From NCBI GenBank assembly GCA_018665625.1, contig JABJCF010000343.1, positions 1-6,442 of the forward strand: a DNA stretch of 6,442 bases, given 5' to 3'. The stretch is from Nitrospina sp. (lineage in GTDB: Bacteria > Nitrospinota > Nitrospinia > Nitrospinales > VA-1). Made by a program: the position numbers and the translations under genes. Below, piece after piece: positions 1 to 5,942 of the stretch. The notes under the pieces were generated by a model. It made no database searches. It saw only the letters and a program-made list of their open reading frames with translations, and had not been told where the DNA came from. The first letter of the stretch is position 1. Every line of letters starts with the position of its first letter.

Positions 1-1257
1 CTGCGTGCCTTTGGTCACGAGATCATCTATGAGCACCCCGATATAGCTATCCATTCTTGTCAATAAAAACGGTTTGCGTTTTTGCGATTTGAGCGCGGCG
101 TTAATACCCGCCATCAACCCCTGACACGCGGCTTCTTCATAACCTGACGTTCCCTTAATTTGCCCGGCGTGGAACAGTCCACTCACCCGTTTGGTTTCCA
201 GAGATGGGGTTAACTGTGTGGGAGGAACAAAATCGTATTCTACCGCGTAACCGGGAAGAACAATCTCGGCGTTTTCCAATCCGGGAATCGTTTGAACCAG
301 TTGCCGTTGCACTTCTTCATCCAGACTGGTTGAAATCCCGTTCGGGTAAATCCAGTCGGTATCCAAACCTTCCGGTTCCAGGAAAATATTATGCGAATTC
401 TTATCGGGAAATTTAACAACCTTGTCTTCGATCGACGGACAGTAGCGCGGCCCAACCCCTTCAATGATGCCGCTGTATAACGGTGACAAATGCATATTTT
501 TGCGAATCACTTCCGCCGTTTTCTCATTCGTTGAAGTAATATGGCAAGGGACTTGATCGCGTTCTATATGAGTGGTCGAAAAAGAAAATGGTCTGGGCAA
601 GGTATCTCCATCTTGCACAACACATTTGGAAAAATCGATACTGTCGCGTTTCAGTCGAGGTGGAGTGCCGGTCTTTAATCGACCGAGTTCGAATCCTGCC
701 GCCAGAAAAGATTGCGATAATTTTGTCGAGGGTTTTTCCCCCACACGTCCGGCAGGCCGACTGTTGAGTCCGATATGAATCCGTCCGTTTAAAAACGTTC
801 CGGTGGTGATGACCACCGAGGTGCATTGCAATTCAACGCCGCTCGCGGTCCGCATTCCCTTAACTTCCTTGTTCTCGAAAATCAGTTCATCAACTTCTTC
901 ATAGATGAGTTCCAGGTTAGCGGTGTTTTCAAGAACGCGTCGCATGGCGTTTTTGTATTGGTGCTTATCTGCCTGGGCACGATAACCGTGTACTGCGGGT
1001 CCTTTAGAAGAATTTAATAAGCGAAACTGTATACCGGTTTCGTCTATCACTTTTGCCATCTCCCCACCGAGTGCATCTATTTCGCGCACAATATGTCCCT
1101 TACCGACACCACCAATAGCGGGATTACACGGCATCAGGGCAATTTTATCTGCCTCCAACGTGACCAACGCCGTGGCGCAACCCATTCGTGCAGAAGCCAA
1201 AGCTGCTTCGCAACCTGCGTGGCCGCCTCCTATTACTATGACATCGTATTGTTTCAT
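1..1257 (-). CDS. mnmG: tRNA uridine-5-carboxymethylaminomethyl modification enzyme MnmG (GidA), 3'-truncated by window edge
   Basis: This is the FAD-dependent MnmG subunit which, with the GTPase MnmE, installs the (carboxymethyl)aminomethyl group on U34 of several tRNAs in the cytoplasm. 419 codons are visible from the ATG at 1257-1255 to the left edge with no stop; the family is usually about 620-630 residues, so the MnmE-binding C-terminal domain is missing only because the window ends. Seen directly: the N-terminal dinucleotide fold IGGGHAGCEAA (residues 9-19), the CNPAIGGVGKGH segment (44-55) followed by EIDALGG, the GidA signature KTGTPPR (195-201), and the second signature GYEEAACQGLMAG (about 372-384). 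The visible part ends in GVLIDDLVTKGTQ, as expected at this point in the family. The ATG places the FAD motif close to the N-terminus as usual. Only a weak purine stretch lies upstream, so ribosome binding is not strongly marked. It is divergent from the methyltransferase. Identification is firm. Confidence 0.97.
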   Translation of the reverse strand, partial: MKQYDVIVIGGGHAGCEAALASARMGCATALVTLEADKIALMPCNPAIGGVGKGHIVREIDALGGEMAKVIDETGIQFRLLNSSKGPAVHGYRAQADKHQYKNAMRRVLENTANLELIYEEVDELIFENKEVKGMRTASGVELQCTSVVITTGTFLNGRIHIGLNSRPAGRVGEKPSTKLSQSFLAAGFELGRLKTGTPPRLKRDSIDFSKCVVQDGDTLPRPFSFSTTHIERDQVPCHITSTNEKTAEVIRKNMHLSPLYSGIIEGVGPRYCPSIEDKVVKFPDKNSHNIFLEPEGLDTDWIYPNGISTSLDEEVQRQLVQTIPGLENAEIVLPGYAVEYDFVPPTQLTPSLETKRVSGLFHAGQIKGTSGYEEAACQGLMAGINAALKSQKRKPFLLTRMDSYIGVLIDDLVTKGTQ

Positions 1258-1430
1258 GTTATCTTGCACCCAATTGCCACAAATGGGATTTATTCCTCGT
1301 GGCGTATTTTGGCTTTTAAATAAAATTCGGATACCCCATCCAATTGCGGGAGGGGGCTGTTCATTCGGAGTTGTTATTTTACAATAAAACTCCATTTTTA
1401 AAGAACGAATAAACCAGATATCGACAACAA
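1258..1430. promoter_or_regulatory. Divergent intergenic region between mnmG and the methyltransferase gene
   Basis: This 173-bp stretch has no plausible gene and must carry the start signals of both neighbours. For mnmG (minus strand) the best candidate is TTGGAT at 1343-1338, a 17-bp spacer, then TTTAAA at 1320-1315; it matches only about 7 of 12 consensus bases. For the methyltransferase (plus) a TACAAT hexamer at 1380-1385 resembles a -10 box, but no good -35 sits at the right distance. An imperfect 19-bp palindrome, CCCA-a-TTG-cca-CAA-a-TGGG, centred on 1278, lies about 12 bp upstream of the mnmG start and would form a short hairpin in its leader. Promoter calls are weak and made by eye. 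Confidence 0.35.
1367..1393 (+). repeat. Imperfect inverted repeat upstream of the methyltransferase gene
   Basis: The arms GGAGTT (1367-1372) and AACTCC (1388-1393) are perfectly complementary. After a single bulged G at 1373 the pairing continues with TTAT (1374-1377) against ATAA (1384-1387), leaving a six-base loop. On the plus strand it is followed by ATTTTTAAAG, so it resembles a weak intrinsic terminator or attenuator 37 bp before the methyltransferase ATG. It also encloses the TACAAT -10-like hexamer, so an operator is the alternative reading. The structure is seen; its role is inferred. Confidence 0.4.
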
Positions 1431-2234
1431 ATGGATTTAAAAGCGGTAAACCGGGAAGTCAAACGTGAGTTTGAAGAGGAGTGGGCGGGAACTTCCGTTG
1501 AAGCTCTATTGAAAACCAATAAATATCCACGTACCCAGGAAGAATTCGCCTGCCTTGAAAAGTTTCTCCCAAAAGACGACCTCATTCTGGAGGCGGGATG
1601 CGGACTCGGCCCCAAACTCATACATTTTGACAATAAAAATTACAAAATTTGGGGAATCGACTACATCTATTCCGCTATAGAACAGGTTAAAAAATACAAC
1701 TCCAATCTGGTGCTTGCCCAGTCCGATGTGCATGCGTTGCCGTTTCCCGAATCGACTTTTGGAGCTTACCTTTCTTATGGTGTAGTCGAACATTTCCCAC
1801 AAGGACCCCAAGACTCGATCATCGAAGCTTATCGAGTCTTAAAACCCGGTGGACTGATTTTTATGATGGTCCCGGCGGCTAACCCGGTAACGGATTTTGT
1901 TTATGACGAACAAAACTTTCTTCATCAATTAAGAAGAAATGGTCTGGTAAGAAAGTTAATGGGCAAGCCCCCCTTGCCACCACCCGAAGATCATCTCACC
2001 TATTTCAAGTTGCATGGAAGAGAAGAGATGCGTGTCATCCTTGAAACATCCAAATTTAAAATTATTCACGAGCAACCCATGAGCCACAGCTTCAATTTGT
2101 ATCTCGGTTGCGAGTGCTTCCATAAAGACACCAATGGAAGAACCAACCGCCTTGCAGAAGGCCTGGCAGCATTGCTTCGAAAGTTCTTTCCCTGGTCTTC
2201 CTGCAATTATCTTTTATTTGTTGGGAAAAAGTAG
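1431..2234 (+). CDS. Class I SAM-dependent methyltransferase (Methyltransf_11/UbiE-like fold)
   Basis: A 267-residue cytoplasmic methyltransferase of the Rossmann-fold class. Motif I is LEAGCGLG (residues 53-60), which binds SAM; the acidic residue at the end of strand 2 is D77 in WGIDY; the adenine-binding acidic motif is QSDVHALPF (97-105); motif IV/V is YGVVEHF (116-122); and the post-motif is RVLKPGGLIFMMVP (135-148). The C-terminal 110 residues are less conserved and probably form the acceptor cap. The substrate cannot be read from sequence; relatives near glycosyltransferase genes often methylate sugars or lipid-linked intermediates, which is inference. The ATG is the only sensible start because an in-frame TAA lies at 1410-1412 with no other start after it, yet there is no recognisable Shine-Dalgarno. 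It is the only plus-strand gene and ends 6 bp from the convergent GT2 gene. Fold assignment is firm; acceptor unknown. Confidence 0.9.
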   Translation: MDLKAVNREVKREFEEEWAGTSVEALLKTNKYPRTQEEFACLEKFLPKDDLILEAGCGLGPKLIHFDNKNYKIWGIDYIYSAIEQVKKYNSNLVLAQSDVHALPFPESTFGAYLSYGVVEHFPQGPQDSIIEAYRVLKPGGLIFMMVPAANPVTDFVYDEQNFLHQLRRNGLVRKLMGKPPLPPPEDHLTYFKLHGREEMRVILETSKFKIIHEQPMSHSFNLYLGCECFHKDTNGRTNRLAEGLAALLRKFFPWSSCNYLLFVGKK

Positions 2235-2240
2235 CCCACC

Positions 2241-3179
2241 TTAATTTTTCGAACTCATCAAAAGAAGCTTTAACTTTAATGACAAGGAGTCATCCATTTT
2301 GGCGGAGCCTTGGAGATGGCGGAAAATTGAACGCAGTAATCCCACAAAAAAGGTAATTTTATATAGAGATCGTAAAATCACATTCCAGGAGGAAGAATAG
2401 TATTTCGAATAAAAATACAGATTGCTTCGATAGGCTTCTATTATTACTTTTTGGCGATGTTTTTTCTGGTGGGTGCTCTGACCGTGTAAATGCTGCACTG
2501 AAGTTTCAGGATAAAAACAGATCTTCTTTCCATTTTTTCTAGCTCTCCGGCAAAGATCATCTTCTTCGTTGTATAAAAAATGCTTTTCATCCATCAAACC
2601 GATAGATTCAATAAGTTCGCGGGTCACTACAAAGCAGCAACCGGAAATCACCTTCGCTTCCTTGGCTAGCATCGGTCCCATTCTTTTTAGTTCGTCTACA
2701 GGATCATAAAGTCCCATGATTTTTTTTGCCGCGTCCTGCGGCGTGTCTTCCCATAAACGGATGGGGCAGGGCTGGTTATTCTCATCAACAATTCCAGCTC
2801 CAAGAATGGAAAAATCCTGGTGAGCCTCCATAAAGTCCACGATCTTTTTAAAACTGTTTTCTGTCAAAAGAGTGTCGGGATTCAGCAAAGCTATCCGCCG
2901 ACCTTTCGATTCAATAATCCCCTGGTTATTGGCGGCTGAAAACCCACGATTGTCTTGATTAGCGATCACCTTCACATCGGGGAAAAGCTCAACCACTGCA
3001 TCCACGGTTCCATCCTCCGAGGCATTGTCTACGACGATCACTTCATAGGAAATATCCTGCGTATGTTTTTTTAGCGACCCAAGGCAGCGCAGTAAAATTT
3101 CTCGGGTATTAAAACTGACAATAACAAGAGTAATGTCTAGTTCGGCAGGTCGTGGAAATTTAAAAGCAGGTGGGGTCAT
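2241..3179 (-). CDS. Family 2 glycosyltransferase (WbbL/rhamnosyltransferase-like)
   Basis: A 312-residue inverting GT-A glycosyltransferase that would transfer a sugar from an NDP-sugar, probably onto a glycan or glycolipid at the cytoplasmic face of the inner membrane. Visible motifs are VSFN (21-24), VVDNASEDGT (49-58) with nucleotide-binding D51, NRGFSAANNQG (77-87), LLNPDT (98-103) in the place of the usual DxD, the acceptor-side segment GCCFVVTRE (180-188), and EEDD (205-208), probably containing the catalytic base, followed by QHLHG (229-233). The NRGF/NPDT combination is characteristic of the WbbL-type subgroup. Residues 264-287 are hydrophobic and basic, which suggests peripheral membrane contact. 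An in-frame TAA at 3185-3183 just upstream fixes the ATG at 3179-3177 as the earliest start; no Shine-Dalgarno is apparent. The donor sugar is not deducible. It lies downstream of the radical SAM gene on the same strand. Confidence 0.93.
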   Translation of the reverse strand: MTPPAFKFPRPAELDITLVIVSFNTREILLRCLGSLKKHTQDISYEVIVVDNASEDGTVDAVVELFPDVKVIANQDNRGFSAANNQGIIESKGRRIALLNPDTLLTENSFKKIVDFMEAHQDFSILGAGIVDENNQPCPIRLWEDTPQDAAKKIMGLYDPVDELKRMGPMLAKEAKVISGCCFVVTRELIESIGLMDEKHFLYNEEDDLCRRARKNGKKICFYPETSVQHLHGQSTHQKKHRQKVIIEAYRSNLYFYSKYYSSSWNVILRSLYKITFFVGLLRSIFRHLQGSAKMDDSLSLKLKLLLMSSKN

Positions 3180-3231
3180 TTTTTATCGGGTTTAAAAAAG
3201 GTATGAAAGTTTTAGAACGAAATATAAGCAA

Positions 3232-3259
3232 CCCCCTTTATCCCCCTTATCAGGGGGAA
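3232..3259. repeat. C-rich tandem plus inverted repeat, MITE-like remnant
   Basis: CCCCCTTTAT (3232-3241) is followed at once by CCCCCTTAT (3242-3250), and the second unit is part of an inverted repeat TCCCCC-TTATCA-GGGGGA (3241-3258). Sequences of the type CCCCCTTTATCCCCCTT followed by GGGGGA recur as dispersed small elements in several environmental bacterial genomes; that link is from memory and was not searched. In the minus-strand transcript it would form a G-rich hairpin about 60 nt before the GT2 start. Confidence 0.5.
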
Positions 3260-3300
3260 TCATGAAAAAATAAATCTGGAAATACCCGCAAACTAAGGTA

Positions 3301-3317
3301 AAAGACCTGACCCCATT
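3301..3317. repeat. Possible remnant of a REP/Y1-transposase-associated dispersed sequence
   Basis: The segment AAAGACCTGACCCCATT (minus strand AATGGGGTCAGGTCTTT) resembles a sequence often seen in many bacterial genomes beside REP-associated Y1 (IS200-like) transposase genes. No transposase gene is present here and no long flanking repeat can be seen, so at most this is a remnant. The resemblance is recalled knowledge and unsearched. Confidence 0.3.
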
Positions 3318-3346
3318 TAATGCATTACGGGAACCGACCTATTACC

Positions 3347-3364
3347 AGCGGCCGTTGGGCCGCT
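3347..3364 (-). terminator. GC-rich hairpin overlapping the radical SAM stop codon
   Basis: AGCGGCC (3347-3353) and GGCCGCT (3358-3364) form a perfect 7-bp stem with a GTTG loop (plus-strand reading). The stem includes two bases of the TAG stop (3365-3363) of the radical SAM gene. On the minus strand it is followed by GGTAATAGG, with no T-run, so it is not a classical intrinsic terminator; it may pause polymerase or protect the 3' end of the GT4/radical SAM mRNA. The structure is seen; its function is inferred. Confidence 0.35.
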
Positions 3365-4541
3365 AGCCCATGATGAATTTTCGATCGGGCAAAAAGTTTC
3401 CGTTGCTATCGTAATATTCTTTTAGATTGTGCCAGCTTAAATGGATATCGCAATCCTGACAGATGGCAACATCGAATCGTTTTCGGCTCACCATTTGATC
3501 GCGGTAATTTTTCATCGTGGGTCCATTCCATACTTCTGTGATGGAATTTTTTTTCAGGTCGCCAACAACGGTCTGGGAAAACATGTCGGCACAACAAAGA
3601 ACCACACTGCCATCCCAATAGACGACCATCCATTTCCATAATTGTGTGCAGGGGGCAACGTTGGTTTGATTGAAACGTTTGTGCGTGAAACGAGTTTTAT
3701 TATTTGTAGAGATATCGAATTCTTTCACAAAAGAATCTTTGTCAAGTTTTCCCGCCCAGTTGGAAATAATATTGTCATCGATAGAATTCAACACCACAGA
3801 GCAATCGTGCGAAGCGATAATTTTAAACAACTCCTGTTGCATGGTTTCTTCCACCGTTCTCAGTGTTTTGATTCGAATGTTGACGGGGACGGGTCGGGCT
3901 GCTTTTTTATTTGCTTCGAGAAAGCTGACGATATTTTCGCGCACGACATCGAAACTCATTTTTTTAACATCTTCAAATGTTTGCTTGTCGAGTTCATCGA
4001 GACTGATATCTACACCAACTCCATACTTAAGAAGAGTGGGAGCAATTTTATCGTTGAGGAAAAATCCATTAGTGAGAACTTCTACCTTGTGGATTTTAGG
4101 ATAGCGTTGCAGATATTCAATCCGCTCCTGCATAAACTTATCCATCAAAGGTTCACCAAAGGTTCCAAACGTCACCACACCGCCTCGGGTTCCAAAGTCG
4201 TCGATGATCTTGCGATAGACATCCATATCCATTGCCCCAACGTTTGTGAGATCTGGATTCGGGCACCACACACATTTCGCGTTGCACCGATTTGTAATGT
4301 CTATCAACAATGCCCCCGGCCATTCTTCAAGAGTTTTTGCCAGAGGTCGAACAGAAGCATCGAACAAAGATGAGTCATAAACCTTGCGACGAAAATAATC
4401 CATAGCAGGGAAGAAAGGGATTTTCTTAATCCACGTCTTGAGCGGATTCTCTCTAACAGGCTTTGGATTATTTAATGGAATAGCAACAACAGAGGCTGCA
4501 TCCAATTCCGGTTCTTTTTCTAGAGTGGGGGTTGGGTTCAT
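3363..4541 (-). CDS. Radical SAM protein with C-terminal SPASM domain
   Basis: A 392-residue radical SAM enzyme. The [4Fe-4S]-SAM motif is C-x3-C-x2-C, residues C86, C90 and C93 in RCNAKCVWC; FGEPL (128-132) is the GGE-type SAM-contact motif. The central TIM-barrel region runs to about residue 240. The C-terminal part has SPASM-type cysteines C298, C316, C317, C361 and C364 around YWDGSVVLCC and ICQDC, suggesting at least one auxiliary Fe-S cluster. The first 75 residues precede the core; residues 1-33 are proline- and acid-rich and look disordered. A Shine-Dalgarno AGGA (complement of 4549-4552) lies 7 nt before the ATG and supports this start. It follows GT4 by 66 bp on the same strand, probably in one transcript. 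No short peptide substrate gene is seen nearby, so a sugar, lipid or glycan-linked substrate is more likely than a RiPP, but this is inference. Family firm, reaction unknown. Confidence 0.93.
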   Translation of the reverse strand: MNPTPTLEKEPELDAASVVAIPLNNPKPVRENPLKTWIKKIPFFPAMDYFRRKVYDSSLFDASVRPLAKTLEEWPGALLIDITNRCNAKCVWCPNPDLTNVGAMDMDVYRKIIDDFGTRGGVVTFGTFGEPLMDKFMQERIEYLQRYPKIHKVEVLTNGFFLNDKIAPTLLKYGVGVDISLDELDKQTFEDVKKMSFDVVRENIVSFLEANKKAARPVPVNIRIKTLRTVEETMQQELFKIIASHDCSVVLNSIDDNIISNWAGKLDKDSFVKEFDISTNNKTRFTHKRFNQTNVAPCTQLWKWMVVYWDGSVVLCCADMFSQTVVGDLKKNSITEVWNGPTMKNYRDQMVSRKRFDVAICQDCDIHLSWHNLKEYYDSNGNFLPDRKFIMG

Positions 4542-4607
4542 GAAAATGTCCTAGGTTTCTTATACTTAGCGGGTATTTTATCTGATTTCTTGATATATGC
4601 GGCCTGA

Positions 4608-5747
4608 TTATTTGACCAAAACGCTCTCATATAGACTGAGCATGCTGTCTGCCGCCTTTTCCAATGATAATTTCTTCTGGACCGCTGATTGGGCCGTTTT
4701 TGCCATATTTTCAGAGCCTTGCGGATCTTCCAGGGCCGAAAGTAGAGCATCTGCCAGAGCACCTGCATCATTGACGGGAACCAGTCGGCCAGTCACGCCA
4801 TCTTCGATATTCTCGGGGATGGCACCCCCACGCGCCGCAATCACCGGCAACCCCGCCGCCATCGCTTCAGCCACCGACAATCCAAAACTTTCGATACGGG
4901 ATGGGAAAACGCCAAGACTGCTTTTAGCCGCCAGGTTTTGAATTTCTCGATCATTCAACCAGCCGGTAAACGCAACATTGTTGGTGAGACCCAGGTCAGC
5001 CACCCTGGCTTTATATTCCTGCACCCGGGTGCCCTCACCCACCAGAGTGAGTTTAATGTCCGTCTTTTTTAGCGCTACTATTTTTAGGGCATCGAATAAT
5101 TCTGGCAAACCTTTTTCATCTTCCACTCGGCCCCAAAATAAAATTCGATTCGGTTCCACCCCATTCCTTTCCACTTCAAACCAGGAATTTTCAAGGCCGG
5201 GCGCAATTACTTTTACACGTTCGGCGTGATCGCCACCCAACCCTTTAACGATGAGGTCGCTGGAGAATTTACTAAAAGCAACGATGCGGTCTGCTTCCAT
5301 CATCGCCTGCCGCAGAAGATAAGTATTGATACTTTTTAGAAATTTAATCGGATGAGCCATTCCCTTCAGCATTCCAGTGGTGGGAATATTGGGTGCGTGC
5401 GAAGTAAAAACATAGGCAGATCGATTCAGCCGAGCAATCAAACTAAAATGATAGGCCTCTTCTGCATTGCCATGAATCACATCAAACTTTTCTGTTTTTA
5501 TCAGAGCCCTTAATTCTTTTGAGTAGGAGAGAAAGTTAAAATTGATCGTGGCAAAATCGTGATGGAACGCCCAATGGACTTTATAAGGAACATCCTCTTC
5601 TATTTTTTCATGAGGATACTTCGAATATAACGCATGCACTTCATGGCCCTTTGCCGAAAGAGCGCAGGCAAGATGGTGCACCGCAAGCTGACCGCCACCT
5701 TTAAACGCCGACCAGGGGGAAGAATTAATTGTAAGACAAATTTTCAA
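4608..5747 (-). CDS. Family 4 (GT-B, retaining) glycosyltransferase
   Basis: A 379-residue GT-B glycosyltransferase. The N-terminal acceptor domain (about 1-195) starts MKICLTINSSPW and contains the glycine-rich KGGGQ loop (16-20). The C-terminal donor domain (about 200-379) has LFWGRVEDEKG (203-213) with phosphate-contacting R207 and K212, VGEG (236-239), and the family E-x7-E motif in ESFGLSVAE (E286 and E294), followed by GLPVIAARGGAIPE. Length is normal. It should transfer a sugar from an NDP-sugar onto a glycan or lipid carrier in the cytoplasm or at the inner membrane; specificity cannot be read. The start is TTG at 5747-5745, chosen because a full GGAGG Shine-Dalgarno (complement of 5755-5759) lies 7 nt upstream and the family N-terminus begins exactly there. 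It is the first gene of the likely GT4/radical SAM unit. Confidence 0.94.
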   Translation of the reverse strand: MKICLTINSSPWSAFKGGGQLAVHHLACALSAKGHEVHALYSKYPHEKIEEDVPYKVHWAFHHDFATINFNFLSYSKELRALIKTEKFDVIHGNAEEAYHFSLIARLNRSAYVFTSHAPNIPTTGMLKGMAHPIKFLKSINTYLLRQAMMEADRIVAFSKFSSDLIVKGLGGDHAERVKVIAPGLENSWFEVERNGVEPNRILFWGRVEDEKGLPELFDALKIVALKKTDIKLTLVGEGTRVQEYKARVADLGLTNNVAFTGWLNDREIQNLAAKSSLGVFPSRIESFGLSVAEAMAAGLPVIAARGGAIPENIEDGVTGRLVPVNDAGALADALLSALEDPQGSENMAKTAQSAVQKKLSLEKAADSMLSLYESVLVK

Positions 5748-5775
5748 CGGAGAACCTCCGCCGGGCCAAACCCGG
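5748..5775 (-). promoter_or_regulatory. Ribosome binding site of GT4 inside two abutting hairpins
   Basis: Read on the minus strand, CCGGG-TTTGG-CCCGG (5775-5761) is followed without a gap by CGGAG-GTT-CTCCG (5760-5748), which touches the TTG start codon. Four of the five Shine-Dalgarno bases (GGAGG at 5759-5755) are paired in the second stem and the fifth is in its loop. Each stem is a perfect 5 bp. A strong Shine-Dalgarno hidden in a hairpin beside a weak start codon suggests translation sensitive to RNA folding. The pairing is seen; regulation is inferred. Confidence 0.5.
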
Positions 5776-5851
5776 TGGGAATAGTAAAGCGGATATGTGG
5801 GATTAAAAAACTTTTTCTAATTTTTAAGGGCTTAAGCATTTTGCAAGCTGC

Positions 5852-5868
5852 TTCCCCTGTAAGGGGAA
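5852..5868. repeat. Inverted repeat overlapping the predicted GT4 transcription start
   Basis: TTCCCC (5852-5857) and GGGGAA (5863-5868) are perfect 6-bp arms around the five-base spacer TGTAA. One arm meets the -10 candidate and the other lies just downstream of the predicted start, the place of a repressor operator. A hairpin at the very 5' end of the transcript is the alternative. Confidence 0.35.
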
Positions 5869-5876
5869 TTATATCA
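5868..5876 (-). promoter_or_regulatory. Extended -10 promoter candidate for the GT4 gene
   Basis: On the minus strand TGATATAAT (5876-5868) is a perfect sigma-70 TATAAT preceded by the extended -10 TGn. No good -35 is present at 16-18 bp, as is common for extended -10 promoters. Transcription would start near 5861 and give a leader of about 110 nt before the TTG start. Found by eye in an AT-rich gap, so chance occurrence is possible. Confidence 0.4.
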
Positions 5877-5922
5877 TCAAAATATTTTATATTTTACTCG
5901 ATGAACTGGGCTATTTTATCAC

Positions 5923-5938
5923 TTGCCTTACAAGGCAA
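5923..5938 (-). terminator. Palindrome just downstream of the RibD-like gene
   Basis: TTGCCTT (5923-5929) and AAGGCAA (5932-5938) are perfect arms two bases apart; in RNA this would give a 6-bp stem with a four-base loop. It begins 4 bp after the stop of the RibD-like gene on the minus strand. It is followed there by GTGATAAAATAG rather than a T-run, so it is at best a weak or Rho-assisted terminator; a protein-binding site is possible too. Confidence 0.3.
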
Positions 5939-5942
5939 TACT

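Larger units (their letters stand above)
3180..3362. other. Non-coding gap between radical SAM and GT2 genes with repeat remnants
   Basis: No credible gene lies in these 183 bp. They hold a C-rich tandem/inverted repeat (3232-3259), a segment resembling a widespread dispersed repeat (3301-3317), a perfect 10-bp palindrome TAATGCATTA (3318-3327), and most of a GC-rich hairpin at the 3' end of the radical SAM gene. The length and repeat content suggest an old insertion site within a cluster whose genes are otherwise closely packed. No convincing promoter for GT2 was found by eye. Confidence 0.6.

Noticed and set aside
524..826. 100-codon minus-strand frame within mnmG
   Set aside because: It is a shifted frame inside mnmG, whose true frame is continuously open with conserved motifs on both sides; no frameshift is needed.
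3232..3364. CRISPR array or structured small RNA suggested by the repeats
   Set aside because: The repeat units are adjacent, few and of unequal type, with no regular spacers; no promoter plus terminator pair for a small RNA was found.
3642..4373. Long (243-codon) open frame on the plus strand
   Set aside because: It lies wholly antisense to the radical SAM gene, has a cysteine-, histidine- and phenylalanine-rich composition with no recognisable domain, and is best explained as a shadow of the coding strand.
4538..4771. 77-codon minus-strand frame spanning the GT4-radical SAM junction
   Set aside because: It overlaps the C-terminal coding region of GT4 in another frame, is low-complexity basic, and the 66-bp gap has no ribosome site for it; not a precursor peptide for the radical SAM enzyme.
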